Assembly (NCBI GenBank): GCA_015680685.1
Contig: MNCI01014642.1
Span: 34,562-98,561 of the forward strand
Source of the DNA: Gnetum montanum
Taxonomy: Eukaryota; Streptophyta; Gnetopsida; Gnetales; Gnetaceae
Direction: 5' to 3'
Length of the DNA stretch: 64,000 nucleotides
The translations under genes and the position numbers were made by a program. Every line of letters starts with the position of its first letter. Positions within the stretch are counted from its first letter, which is position 1. Shown one piece after another: positions 10,860 to 21,841 of the stretch. The notes beneath the pieces were generated by a model that was not told the origin of the DNA, did not search any database, and saw nothing but the letters and a program-made list of their open reading frames with translations.

Positions 10860-11432
10860 GCCATTGCGAGTTGCAATGAGTTACGGTTTGAAGAATGGGA
10901 ACCACATTAGGCTGTAATCAGTAGAGAAATAGTGGCTAAAAAAATTTAGTTTTTACTAGTTCAACAAGGTGTGAGTTGTAGCTTGATTGTAGATTGATAG
11001 TTGCAAGGGATTTCTTGCCGTAATCACTTAGTTTAACTAAAATTTATTTTCAGAAAGTGCATGAATTTTGAAAGGAAGATTAATGGTTGGGAAGTGCCAA
11101 GGGTCATTCCTAAATCAATAAGAAGCCAAGGAAGCCTTAAGGGAGGTGTGTGTGATATTTGCATAGATCAAGCTTGAGAGAGAGAGAGAGCATTCTTCGT
11201 AAGCATTAGAGTGTGAGATCATCCTCTTGATGAGAATCCCTGTATTATGAGTGTGTGAGGATTTGATTGGTTGAGTGTCTATCCTTGGGAGTGTGTTGCT
11301 TCCAATTGTGCATTGTATTCATTTCCTTTTAGCAAAAATATAGTTCTCCTTTTCCTTTTCTTGTTCAATTTAGAATTGTTGTAGATATTTGCACTTTGAG
11401 TGAAATTGGATGGTGGAATCCAAGGGAGCTCA
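10860..11432 (+). mobile_element. 5' LTR of a decayed Ty3-type element (start approximate)
   Basis: The 3' end is set by gggagctca at 11432, followed by a PBS a few bases later. The body aligns with the inverted sequence at 6418-7100. It contains a GA run at about 11176-11190. The expected TATA position reads aatcaataagaag and is degraded. The 5' boundary is not defined because the 3' LTR is missing from the window. Confidence 0.6.
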
Positions 11433-11438
11433 TTAAAT

Positions 11439-11455
11439 TGGTATCAAAGCATTGG
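11439..11455 (+). promoter_or_regulatory. Primer binding site, initiator-Met tRNA type
   Basis: TGGTATCAAAGCATTGG is close to the TGGTATCAGAGC sequence complementary to plant initiator-methionine tRNA, the usual primer of many plant Ty3 and Ty1 elements. It lies seven bases after the LTR end and about 350 bp before gag. Confidence 0.75.
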
Positions 11456-11789
11456 GATTGAAGAAAATTTAATTCAAGTGGAGAATCCTCATCTCAAATG
11501 TAAGGAATTATAATCAAATCTTCATTTTGGTTTGCAATTCCATTGTTGTCATTTCTTATACTCCTTAGGGTTTTGAGAATTCCTTTGATCACAAATTGGG
11601 TCAATTGATTAGAGTATTGGAAAATAATTGTGAATTGTAACACCCATCTGCTTGAAATAGCTAGGGTTTAAATACCTTGAACTCATTTCTACTCAAATTA
11701 ATAAATCCTTGATTGTTTACTTTTAAATTATCTTAATTTTTTACATATTATTGTAGATATTTGTTAATTTTACCTTATAGGTCTTTTCC

Positions 11790-13009
11790 ATGATGACATT
11801 AAACAAGAAGATAGTTCAAACTTTAGCCAACAACATGGTAGACATGAGAAGTGATTTCAACTACATGGTTGAACAATTTGAGAAGCTGAAAGAGAACAAA
11901 GGATAGTCTTCTTTACCAAGTCATCTAGGCAAGAAAATAACTTAAGATAATCTTTACCAAGGGCTTTGTCAACACATTCATCCATGCCTCCTCTTGAAGA
12001 TTACATTACTCTTGAGATTTTTGACTTTAGAGAGAATTAGAAACAATATGAAGATGTTCTTCATGCTCCAAGTGTTGAGAACAATTCTCAAGGGTTTATC
12101 TTTCCAAGCAAGAGGAAGAAGGAATTTCCTTCAAGGCCTCAAGGGAATTCTAGTGAAGGATTTGAACTCACTCTTGCTAAAGCATTCAAGAATGACTTTA
12201 GATATCCTCTTGTGGAAGTCAAAGCATTCAATGCTATGGAAGTTACCAAATCTTTTCTTTCTTGGGTCAAGATTTTGAACAAGTATTTTGAGCTTAAAGA
12301 AGTTGAAGATTATCAAAAGTTGTCGTATACTAAAACTAAACTTGAAGGTATGACACAAGTATGGTGGAAAAAAGAAAGCCATGCTTATGTGGTAAGCAAT
12401 AGTATAATTATTAGATATTGGTCTCTTATTCAATTAATGCTTAAGCAAAGATTTGAAAAGTCTCATCATAGACAAGAAGCAATTAAAAGGGTGATATATA
12501 TGAGACAAGGTGATAAGAATGTAAAGGAATATTATATGGATTTTTGCAAATCTTTCTATGAAGATAAAGTCTATTAGGATGAGTATGAACAAGCTTCAAA
12601 CTTCCAAGGTAGATTAAAGAATGAATTCTACCAAGAGCTTACCTTCTATGAACATCAAACCTTGGATAACACTTTTGGTTTGGCTCTTAAAGCTAAAAGA
12701 AAATTTATGGCTACAACAAAGGTCTCAATGCTTCCAAAGGAAAAAAATTCAAAGCTTCTAAAGGAGATAAAGGAGCAAGGGAAAAGAGTAATTCCAAAGA
12801 AGATTGACATGAGAAGCAAGAGAAGAATAATAAATGCTAAGATTCCAAGAAAGACACTTCTAAGAAATAAGAAGGTCAAGGAAATGACAATGCTTCTAAG
12901 GTTTAATGCCTCAATTATGGATAATGGAAACATAACCAATGAGAGTGCAAGAAATATAAAGCTTCAAAGGACAAGGAACGTTAAACTTTGGAGAAATAAG
13001 GTTCTTTAA
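11790..13009 (+). pseudogene. Gag remnant of the Ty3-type element
   Basis: The first methionine region (about 11791, MMTLNKKIVQTLANNMV) is followed after stops by SFLSWVKILNKYFELKEVEDYQK, the KLEGMTQVWWKK block and IYMRQGDKNVKEYYMDF at 12212-12577, which are the conserved helical blocks of plant Ty3 Gag. A lysine-rich part follows (12662-13009). Near 12900 the sequence RFNASIMDNGNITNES looks like a zinc knuckle in which the cysteines and histidine have been lost. Gag would form the particle that packages element RNA. Confidence 0.75.
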
Positions 13010-13059
13010 ATGAAGGTAATTATAGTATCCCTATCATTTAAGATGTTACTGAAATTTTT

Positions 13060-13400
13060 AATTTATGGGAAATGTTAGTGGTAAATGGATTCACATATTG
13101 ATAGATGGAAATGCACAAGAGAATTTTATTTCTTCTAAGGTAGTGGATAGCTTTGGGTTGAAGTAATTTCCTCATCCTAAGCCCTATAGAGTGCATTGGC
13201 TCTTTAGGGATCATTTCCAAGAAGTAAAGGAAAGATGCATTTTATTGTTTATGATTGGTTTTTTAAAACATCAAGTGTAATGTGACATTTTTTCCATAGA
13301 TAGTATTGATGTCATAGTTGGTAGATCTTAGAATTATGATAACAAGGCTACATCTGATTGAGCAAGGAATATTTCGTTAGTTTTTATGAAAGATTGGATA
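13060..13400 (+). pseudogene. Aspartic protease remnant
   Basis: HILIDGNAQENFIS near 13092-13133 matches the catalytic ILIDGGATHNFI-type loop of Ty3 proteases with the aspartate kept but the following glycine-rich residues altered. About 60 codons later SIDVIVGRS matches the conserved C-terminal DVILG block, followed by a stop. This places a protease between Gag and RT as expected. Confidence 0.65.
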
Positions 13401-13719
13401 TACTAGTTGATTCTTATAACATTTCAACAATATAAAGAAAATGTGCCTATTAATGCTTTTTTGATTTTGCTTGGCGAAAAGGAATATCTCAAAGCCCATG
13501 AAGAAAATGGACATGGTTTTGTTATTGTTTCTACTATTGCAACATGTGAAGAGGATCCACAAAATGAACTTCTAGTAGTAGTGCAACCTTTGGCACACAA
13601 GTTTGGTTATGTCTTGAAGAGTAAATTGAAAGGGCTTTCTTAATTGAGATCCATTTAGCATAAAATTGATTTCATGTCTAAATGAAAAAGCTTATGAAAT
13701 CACTTCACATTAGAGGTAG

Positions 13720-14290
13720 GAGTTGCATAAACAAGTAAGTGAATTACTCCCCAATGGTTTTATCAAGGAAGTTATTTCTTCATGTGTTGTTCCTATTGTT
13801 CTAGTTTCCAAAAAGAATGTTAATGAAATAAGAATGTGTATTGATTTTAGGGCTGTTAATAAGATTACTATTAAATACAGATTTCCTATCCCTATGAGGG
13901 ATGATATTCTTGATGTTTTGGCCAATGCCAAAATATTTTCAAAGATTAATTTGAAAAGTGGCTATCATCAAATTAGAATTAAAGTGGAAGATAAATGAAA
14001 AATGACATTCAAAACACCTAATGGTTTGTATGAATGGTGAGTTATACCTTTTGGGCTAACAATTGCTCCAAGCACATTCATGAGACTTATGCATAATGTT
14101 TTTAGAGATCTTATTGGAAAATGTTGCATTTTCTTCTTTTATGATATTCTTGTCTATAGTTCTAATGAATATGATCATGTAAAACACTTGATGGTGGTAT
14201 GCTCAAAGTTGCAAGAAGCTCAATTAGATATTAATGCCAAGAAATGTAATTTTATGAGAAATTATCTACCTAGGTCACGTTGTCTCCAAG
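13720..14290 (+). pseudogene. Reverse transcriptase remnant with altered active site
   Basis: Conserved blocks are easy to read: ELLPNGFIKEVISSC, VSKKNVNEIRMCIDFRAVNK, YRFPIPMRDDILDVL, FSKINLKSGYHQIRI, then VIPFGLTIAPSTFMRLM after a frame with stops at 13996 and 14038. The active-site box reads FFFYDILVYS where FDDILVYS is expected, so the first catalytic aspartate has become tyrosine. The protein could not polymerise even if the stops were absent. Confidence 0.85.
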
Positions 14291-14299
14291 AATCAAGTT

Positions 14300-14900
14300 A
14301 AGATGGAGCCAAGAAAAATAAAGGTAATTAGGGAGTGGCCTTCACCTAGAGATGTATGAGAGGTGAGATCTTTTCTTGGTTTGGCTAGTTTCTATGGACA
14401 ATTTATTAGAAACTTCAATTATGTTGCATGACCTATGTTATATTGTTTGAAGAAGAATTCCAGTTTTGTGTGGGATGATGCAAAAATGAATTCTTTTCAA
14501 GCTTTGAAGGAGAAGATTGGTAGTGCTTTGGTTTTGATAGTTTAAAATTTTTTCAAAATTTTTGAAGTAGAGGTGGATGCAAGTGGACCTTCTATTGGAG
14601 GTGTGCTTTTTCAAGAAGGTAAGCCTATTGCATTTTGTTTTTGAAAAATTGAATGAATCTAGAAATAAGTATAGTCTATATGAGAAAGAGCTATATGCTA
14701 TACTTCAATCACTTAAGCATTAGAGACATTATTTTATGGATCATTTTTTTTCTTATTGATCATAGAGTAGCTTAGTTCTTGAATTGTGAAAAGAATTTGA
14801 GTGCTAAACATTTGAAATAGGTCAAGCAACTTTAAGAATTCATATTGCTCATTATTGTGCTGAGGTAAATGACTTTGATTATTTTCTTAAATTATATTCC
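14300..14900 (+). pseudogene. RNase H remnant
   Basis: Pieces of the Ty3 RNase H region are visible in order: VSKNQVKMEPRKIKVIREWP, VRSFLGLASFYGQFIRNF, FVWDDAK, then FEVEVDASGPSIGGVLFQEGKPIAF near 14561-14640. Later blocks are broken by many stops and indels to about 14900. A single RNase H is present, unlike in the Tat element at the left end. Confidence 0.75.
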
Positions 14901-14933
14901 AATGATACTAATTTTTGTGATATCTCAAAAGAA

Positions 14934-15640
14934 TTGAATGCTTCGTTGTTAGTAAGGGCTAACAAATGGAAGGCATATCATATTAAGAATGAAATTCCTT
15001 TTAGAGGTGGAAAAATTTGTGTTTTCAAATGTGATTTCAAATTCAAGATTCTTGAGGAGAAGCATAGTAGTGACATGACTAGACATATGGATAAGACAAA
15101 GACCTTGGAATTGGTGAGCAAGAGTTATTTTTGGCTAGGTATGTACAAAGATGTTGTCAAATTTGTCAAGGAATGTTATGTTTGTAAACATTTCAAAGGT
15201 GGGAAAGGTGTTAATGGAAATTACATGTCTTTACCAATTCCAAATGCTCCTTGGGAAAGTGTTTCTTTGGACTTTGTGTATGGCATTCCAAAAACAAGAT
15301 TGCATCATAACTCTATCCTTACTGTGGTAGATAGATTTACCAAGATGGCTTGTTTTATATCATGTAAGAGAAGTAGTGATGCTTCTCATGTTGCTCATTT
15401 ATTCTTTTAACATGTTGTGAAATTGCATGAAATTCCATTGAATATTGTGAGTGATAGGGATGTTAAATTCACTAGTCATTTTTGAAGATCTCTTTGGATA
15501 TTGTTGAAAATAGAGTTGTCATTTTCTATAGCCTATCACCCTCAAATTGATGAGCAAACTAAAGTGGAGGTTCTTGACAAAATTGAGTTTATGTGTTGCA
15601 TGACACAAGACATCATTAATCGATTACAATAGATTGCTCC
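14934..15640 (+). pseudogene. Integrase remnant, truncated, catalytic Glu lost
   Basis: The zinc-binding half is readable as H..DMTRHMDKTKTLELV, YFWLGMYKDV and CYVCKHFKGG (about 15061-15210). The core follows: LDFVYGIPKTR with the first aspartate and VSDRDVKFTSHF with the second. The third block is AYHPQIDEQTKVEVL, where the glutamate of the usual QTEV box is lysine, consistent with a G-to-A change. Similarity ends near 15630. Confidence 0.8.
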
Positions 15641-17225
15641 CAATGTTGGTAAGAACTCTAGCATGCTTTACCTAATTTAAATTTTTGGTCATGCATCTTT
15701 GTCATTTTTTGTTTTATAGTCTTTTAAGTTTTATGGTTTTAGTTATTTAAAGCTTTTTTTGCCAATTTGTTTGTTTACTATTTTTATGTATTTATTTATT
15801 TTATATTATTTGTAGTGTCCAAGGTTGGATGGGATTGCAAATGCACTATTGAGCTTGATGAGTTGCCCACACTGCCACCTAAGGTGGAGAATGTTTCACA
15901 AAGGTTATACAAGAGTGCCACTAAATGTGCACTCTCATGTGCCAATAAATGTGCACTCTCATGTGCCAAGACTTTGTTGGAGTACCAACATTCCAATGAA
16001 TTCCTATGGAAAAGAGTTGTAGCATTGGAAAAGAAAAACAAGTGATAGGAAGAAAATATTAGAGAACTTAGGGACTACAAGAAGTTTGTAGAAGCCTTGG
16101 TGGCTAATAGAGACTCCTTACAAACTAAGGAGATTGAATGGTCATTTTATTGGAATTTCATCCATGGTAAGGTTGCTCTTGTTAGGAGCAACATTGAACA
16201 AAAGTTACAGATGGATCTGCTAGGGTGAAAGATTAGAGAGTGGCAGGATAATTGTGCTTGGGGTCCTTGAGTGGGGTAGGGCCCAAAAGGACCATAAGAA
16301 AAAGTAAAAGACTGAATGAGAGTGTTATTTGAAGTGCTTACATGAGGAGTCCATAGAGAGGTGCAAGTTCGAGATGTTCGTGAAGGGAATCAACACTAGG
16401 GATGCCTTCAAATTATTTGAAGGTTCTCTGGTGACCTTCAATTTTCTTTCTCCTCATATTATCACCACTTTAGGAGAAGCAACTATTGCTACCCTTTCAT
16501 GAGATCCACCCTCATGGACTGACATCAAGGAGAGGAACATCTCGAGAGGTGTTGAATTTGGGGAAGTAGATATGGCAAACATGAACAAAGATCAAATTCT
16601 CCATTGTTTAGAGACTAGTCTTCAAAAAGTTTCTATAGAAAATGTTATAACTAAATCTTCCTAGGTTTTTTTGTTTTTAATTAATTTCTTTATTTTACTA
16701 TATTTAAGTTTAATTCCAATATTTGGATAATTCCTCCTAGTAAGCAAGATATCTACGCAACGAGGTAACATGATCCATCTTTGTTATGTTTGACAATGGC
16801 TAGCAAGAGCTGATTTGCTCAAACTTTTCTCTTCTTTCTTGTCTAGCCACCTTCACAATGCTTGTATGAAAATGTCAAGATTGTTGTTGTAAGCTTTGAC
16901 CTTTTTTTAAAAAAATCCTTTATTACCTATTCTTTGGATCTCTCCACCAATCCTCTACACTCTCACACCTAAATGACTTGGATGAGAGTTGTTTCTGTAA
17001 CAATTCAAAAACACCCATAATGATTTGGGGCATTTTTGGCAAACTATGGTCAACGGGGGCTATGGATCCCTGATACAAGGATTGGTACCACCAGAAAAAA
17101 GTGAGAGTATCCTTGGGCCCATTGATAATTGTGAATGTTTTAAAAATTTTGAATTTTTGGATTTTGGTTGGAATTTTGATGAATCCTCCCCTTTTGAATA
17201 CATAGATCTAGAATATGAATCTTGA
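15640..17225 (+). pseudogene. Unrecognised coding remnant with coiled-coil character
   Basis: I do not recognise this gene. From about 15820 the translation is CKCTIELDELPTLPPKVENV, then a region rich in charged and helical residues (FLWKRVVALEKKNK, ENIRELRDYKKFVEALVANRD) broken by two stops. Further on, CKFEMFVKGINTRDAFKLFE and FGEVDMANMNKDQILHCL (about 16360-16620) can be read in another frame. An acidic segment ending FDESSPFEYIDLEYES stops at 17225. The pieces could be several old exons or one decayed transposon protein. A 24-bp unit (gtgccactaaatgtgcactctcat-like) is duplicated at about 15917-15964. Confidence 0.35.
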
Positions 17226-17837
17226 ATTATATCGTTTTTTTTCCTATAGCTTCTTAAGTCTAATTTTGATATCTTTCTGTAAGTTGATGGAGTGGGGGAA
17301 AACCTAGCATGTTAATTTATGGTTCTGATCTATTTATTCTCTACTATTAAACATATGAATTTCCTGATTAAATGATTACTAGTAAAATGGTTACAAGAGT
17401 TAAATTCAGATCTTGTTCTTGTCTATGGCTAGAAATTATAAAATATTATTATGTGATTGAAAAAATATGAGATTATTAGTTTATCTACTTTTGTGGTCAT
17501 TTATTTAGTTTTCAAATGTGCAAAAGATCTTGATTAAATATTTCTTTTTAGGTTGAATAATGAAAAGTTTGATTTTTTTTATTTGATGAATCTTGCACAA
17601 ATATTTTACTATCGCTATTTCTTTATAAAATTATCTCTTGATTCATAAAAATTAATATTGATTGACCTTTTTTAGAGATAGATCTAGGAATTGTTGATTT
17701 TGTTTTAATTTTTATAAAAATAATGTTTGATTGTTGTAGAGAAAAAGCCACCTGGGCATTTTCTTCTTTCAACTAGCTTTCTTTCTAAGGGGCTTCGGGT
17801 GCTAGCTCTTGCTTCATATGAATGTGTATTACATTTT
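17226..17837. other. AT-rich stretch, possible LTR body
   Basis: No coding sequence is supported. Because a Met-type PBS-like sequence follows at 17838, part of this may be an old LTR, but no second copy is in the window to confirm it. Confidence 0.3.
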
Positions 17838-18483
17838 GATATCAGAGTGCTAGGTTCGACTTTATTTTACTTTCCTTCAAACATATTATGAAGTATAGAT
17901 TTGTGCATTTTTTGATGTGGTGTTGGTTTTTCTTTCATATGCCTAAATTGAGAAGAAATGCCTCTTGGGCTAGCTTGAGGAAGTTTATAAGGACCACCTC
18001 TAGCATGTTACACCTAGATAAGGCTAGGGACCTTGTTGGTGGGGTCCAAGCTCAAGGGGAAGAGAAATACAAAGAATTCCAAGAAGTGGCCACCTTCATG
18101 GCTTTTTAATGTAGCAAGGATATTCTAGACACAACCCAGATGCAGGAGCAGCCATAGTGCCCTTGCATTAGGCTTCCCCATTTGGTTTGATGATTATTTA
18201 TCTTTGGCTTACACATGGATGTCCTATTTGCTATTTCGAGATTTTATGTTTTGGATTAGAAATTGACCTTTGTAGGTATAGGGCCTTCAGATAGGCTAAT
18301 TTTTTTCCCTATACTACATCTATGAATGCATAAGGGTACCTCTCTATTTTATCTTTGGAGGGTTTTTCCACCTAGCACGTCCCCTTCGACACCACCCTTA
18401 TAGGGGTTCTTCCCCCTACTACTTGTAACCATTTTTTGCTTGTAATATATTTTCAACCTTTTCTCAAAAACAAAGAAAAAAAA
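17838..18483 (+). mobile_element. PBS-like site, short gag-like fragment and A-rich tail
   Basis: ttgatatcagagtgctaggt at about 17838 resembles an initiator-Met PBS. A 73-codon frame at 17888-18109 (hydrophobic start, then a lysine- and glutamate-rich end KARDLVGGVQAQGEEKYKEF) follows. The segment closes with cttttctcaaaaacaaagaaaaaaaa at about 18458-18483, which is like a polyadenylated retroposon end and similar to the tails of family X copies. It is probably a composite of truncated elements. Confidence 0.35.
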
Positions 18484-18619
18484 ATTCTAGACCAATATAT
18501 CAAATTGGTTTGTTTAAAGTTTGTTAAAATTACATCTCAATAAAAAATATTAGATTTCTTATGAAGATTCAAAACATATTTTACAAGCTAGCTTGCATAG
18601 CATTCCACGTGCATAGTTA

Positions 18620-20345
18620 GCTTTGGTGTCTGGTTGAATGGTCTAGTTGGGGCGACATCCTCCCATGGCTAGAGGATGAACCAACCCTCCCTAATGACAC
18701 TTTCTTCTCCAATTGGTGGGCTAACAAGATGGAATTTCAGGGGATGAAGATTAAGCTAACTAAGATAGCATTGGTTGCTCACTTGGGGGTGCAGCCAAAT
18801 GGGGAAATTATTATTTCCACAATTTGAGGGCTCTAGGATGCTGAGCTATTCTTTCTTGGAATGGTGCCACATACAAAGATTGGGCAGGTGCCAAAGTATC
18901 ATTTTCCACCAATTTGGGGTCAGGTTGCTGAGTTGGTCAATAGAGTTTTTGTCCAATCTAGCAATGCCTCCAAGTTGTAGGGCATACACTTTGCCTTCTT
19001 GAGATGCATGACACTTGGGCTTAGGATCAACCTACCCCATTTTCCCCTAAAATTATTATGGTAGGGGAAGTGGGGACAACATTCTAGGCTCATCTTGGTC
19101 CTTTGGCAAGGTGTGGTTGCTATGCAACCAACACAAGATCTCATTGGACCTTCTTGATAGGGGGCTACTACGAAGGCTACGGTGGTGTGCTCTAGGAAGT
19201 AAGTCAAGCAGCGGGGGATGTCGACTTTGACTTCAATGGCCATGGTAGATGAACTTTTGGCTAGCATGGGTTTGATTGGGAATTTGATGCTTGCCATGGA
19301 GTTGGAAAGGGTCACAGAGGAGGTGTCAGCTAAGGCCAGGGTTAAAGAGTAGTAGGCTTAGGGGGCTCAATGGGAGGAGGCCCTCCAATGGGTGTAGGCT
19401 AACTTGGAGTCCCATTTCCATGAATGGGAACAAGAGCTACTTAGGTAGCAAGCTTTGCAAGTAGAGAGCTCTCGAGCAAGATTAGTGAATGAGCTACGCA
19501 ACTAGGTTCAAGTAGAGCTATATCAGGAAGAGCTTAGTCAAAGGGAAAGGGAGTCAATGAAGTGTGTGCAATGGGATTGAGAGTAGGTGGAGGAGGTGCA
19601 ATGGCAACGGCAACTCGATAGAATGCACAAGAATAACATTAGGTAATGGTTGGGGGAAGGGTGGTGCCCTTCTATCACTTTGATCATCAATTGTGAGAGC
19701 TCATGGGTGGCATTGCGGTGGCATATTCATTGTACGTCCACACATTTTCATCCAAATGGTGGGGGTTAGCTGAGGAGTAGGTTTGAAGAGAGGTGACCCT
19801 GTAGGATTTCTAGTAGGTTGCCAATTTCATGGGTTTTGAGCTACACAAAAACATGCTAGATATTCTACATGCCCTCAAATGGCCAAATTACGAATGTCAC
19901 ACCCTACCTAGACAATTGCAATGGCTTTGGTGGTGCCTAGGCCTTGTTGAGTTTTTCTTCATTTCCCTCAGTTGGTTTTGTTGATTGGTCTAGTTTCTTA
20001 TTTAGCTTGTTTGGCCTTGGTTTGTGCGTAGTGCATTTTTTGCCTATGGGGTATGGGCCCTTATTGTTGGGGGCAGGCTGGGGGGCAGGTGTGTGGGGGG
20101 AGGGTGGGACGATGAGGGGGTAGCAAGGCTGGAAGGTTTTTCCCCTTGGTGTGTGTTTTTCATCAAGGCTTTTTGTGTTGGGTTTGGTTTGGTTGCATTG
20201 GACTTGTAGGGTTTTACCCATGGTGTTGTGGCTAGGGTGTTTCCCCTTCTCTGAGGGTGGGTCCATCCAATTGTCTTCTCATGTAAACTATTTGTACAAA
20301 TTTCCTTTTAATAATTTATTTCCCAAAAATTCTCTCTAAAAAAAA
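18620..20345 (+). mobile_element. Family X repeat, copy A (unnamed)
   Basis: An unrecognised coding repeat present four times in this window. The globular part reads DTFFSNWWANKMEFQGM, then DAELFFLGMVPHTKIGQVPK, then the family signature VNRVFVQSSNASKL.GIHFAF (near 18930-18995), and INLPHFPLKLLW. A glutamate- and glutamine-rich coiled coil follows (about 19290-19640: LERVTEEVSAKARVKE, ESHFHEWEQELL). The 3' part is G-rich (about 20057-20120) and ends ttctctctaaaaaaaa at 20345. Stops and indels are frequent. The layout is weakly reminiscent of the putative plant transposon protein families, but I cannot assign it. Confidence 0.5.
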
Positions 20346-20683
20346 CTTGTTTTACATTTATTTCACTTTCAAAAGATACAAATTAATTCTATCTCTTAAT
20401 TGATGTGATGCCTATATTTTAATTTTTTGTGCAAATGTTCAAAGCATTTTTAGATATTTTAAGTAGAGAAATGGCTCAGGATCCATTCTTTGGCTATACA
20501 AAGTATAGAGAGTTGTTAACGTAAACTTTATTTTACAAGTCGGTCATTTTTTTATGGCTAGATAACTCTTTGCCATCAAAAATTTCTATCATCATTACAG
20601 ATGTGAGGGGTAGGTTATTTATTTATTTGATATTACACTCCACATATTTTTCACTTTGAAATGTAATTTTTTTCCTTCTTTAG

Positions 20684-20725
20684 AAGATGCGCCCAATGTC
20701 ATATGGGTCAGTTAGCTTTGATAAG
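20684..20725 (+). pseudogene. Molybdenum hydroxylase, linker exon 1
   Basis: A 42-bp exon-like segment bounded by ctttag|aag and aag|gtgagc, translating KMRPMSYGSVSFDK in phase 0. Alone it would mean little, but it joins without a phase change to the next two exons, and the joined reading matches the region between the FAD and molybdopterin domains of xanthine dehydrogenase/aldehyde oxidase proteins. Splice signals are canonical. Confidence 0.5.
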
Positions 20726-20827
20726 GTGAGCACACTATATATTATTGAATGGTGAAGTTAGGAAAGGTTAATTTGGGTTCCATATTTTGTGCTTATTATT
20801 ACATAATAAATATTTTAAGTTTTGTAG

Positions 20828-20887
20828 GGTGAACCCTTAGAGTATCCAGTCTCTTTGCCTCTTCCAAAACATTTTGCTGTTGCACAA
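20828..20887 (+). pseudogene. Molybdenum hydroxylase, linker exon 2
   Basis: A 60-bp open segment between gtag|ggtgaa and caa|gttttt, phase 0 at both ends, translating GEPLEYPVSLPLPKHFAVAQ. The PVS.PLPK..A..Q pattern is what precedes the first molybdopterin-binding segment in this enzyme family. The intron to the previous exon is 102 bp and to the next 169 bp, normal plant sizes, in contrast to the very long gaps on either side of this trio. Confidence 0.6.
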
Positions 20888-21056
20888 GTTTTTTGTGAAC
20901 GCTGAAATTATGAATATGAATCCATTGGCACCAATTTGCATAATGTCATTGTAAAATGAAATGGAAAAAATGAAAAGGGTTCAGGCCCATGTATTGATAT
21001 GCACTGCATGATATAGGTGAAATGACATATTGAGATTATTGATATTGTTCTTGTAG

Positions 21057-21248
21057 GTCACTGGTGAAGTGGAGTATTTAGATGATTTAAAAATTGGAGA
21101 TGCTTTGCATGTTGTGTGTTTGTTCACTCAATAGTTGCAAATGCTGAAATTAAGGCCATTGACCCTTCAGAAGTTCTTGCCATAAAGGGGTTATGGCATT
21201 CTTGTCTACAGAAACTGTTACAGCTAATGGTTACTACAATTTAGTTAG
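21057..21248 (+). pseudogene. Molybdenum hydroxylase, first molybdopterin-domain exon, frameshifted
   Basis: Starts after cttgtag with VTGEVEYLDDLKIGDALHVV, the a/b hammerhead signature of xanthine dehydrogenase/aldehyde oxidase enzymes (tGEaeYvDD...lha..v.S). The family pattern resumes in other frames: VHSIVANAEIKAIDPSEVLA, then VMAFLSTETVTANGYYNLV, ending at gttag|gtaagc. Two indels (near 21119 and 21188) are needed to follow it, so this exon cannot encode the domain as it stands. It matches the family clearly and anchors the identification of the scattered gene. Confidence 0.75.
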
Positions 21249-21483
21249 GTAAGCACATATTTGTTCTAGTTGGATAATACTTAATTACTGTTCAGAGTAT
21301 GGTTATCATATTTCTATATAGAAACCTTCTCTTATTTTATGGTAAAATAAACATAAATGTATTTAAGAAAATAAGAAAGTAATGACGAATTACAATCCAT
21401 ATTCATAGCTTATATTTTTTTCAAGATGTTTTGAATAATTCTAGATTCATCATAAAGTGAAAGTGATTTTTGAAGAATTAGAG
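21249..21483. other. Intron start, interrupted by the copia element
   Basis: Begins with a canonical gtaagc donor and is AT-rich. The next 26 kb to the following exon candidate consist of transposable elements plus spacer in which I found no further exon. Confidence 0.5.
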
Positions 21484-21788
21484 TGTTAGAAAGTTAGAAT
21501 AAAGTTTGATCAACTTATCAAAATTAGCTGATTCTCTAAATCAATTAGGGCTTGAATTTTCCAAGATTAGTATTGTGGATATCAAAATTGGACTTACCAA
21601 GATTAGTTGATTCTCAAAATCAATTTTTGTCATTAATATCTATCAGTCATTTAATAGATATCTTGTTCCTTATTTAGCAGAGTTCATATTGTAATTCTTT
21701 TGTATAAATTGTTGTAATTGTTAATTTAAGATAAATGAGAAAGTAAGAGAATTATTTTTCCAATATTTTTTTCTCTCCTTCCTATTCA
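21484..21788 (+). repeat. Copia LTR 1 (5' LTR)
   Basis: Begins tgttagaaag and ends tattca directly before the PBS; 305 bp. It carries units related to atcaacttaccaaaatt with agttgatt, whose arms are complementary. LTR1 is shorter than LTRs 2, 4 and 5 (333-336 bp), mainly because the middle unit is rearranged. Confidence 0.88.
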
Positions 21789-21802
21789 TGGTATCAAAGC
21801 AG
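21789..21802 (+). promoter_or_regulatory. Primer binding site, initiator-Met type
   Basis: TGGTATCAAAGCAG follows the LTR with no gap. One or two changes separate it from the TGGTATCAGAGC consensus. The same site, variously mutated, follows each LTR of this family in the window (26501, 33181; inverted at 33502-33514 and 34031-34043). Confidence 0.85.
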
Positions 21803-21841
21803 TTTCTTTCATCAATGTAAAAACCCAATTAGCAGACCAAA

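Larger units (their letters stand above)
11439..15640 (+). mobile_element. Ty3-type retrotransposon internal region, heavily decayed
   Basis: Gag, protease, RT, RNase H and integrase remnants follow in Ty3 order, with many stops and frameshifts. The integrase breaks off near 15630, after the third catalytic block, into unrelated sequence, and no 3' LTR is present. Domain style (Met PBS, KLEGMTQVWW gag block, single RNase H) suggests a chromovirus, but no chromodomain remains. Confidence 0.85.

Noticed and set aside
18920-19315. 131-codon minus-strand ORF
   Set aside because: Complementary to the conserved family X frame, which has homologous copies elsewhere. The minus frame is not what is conserved.
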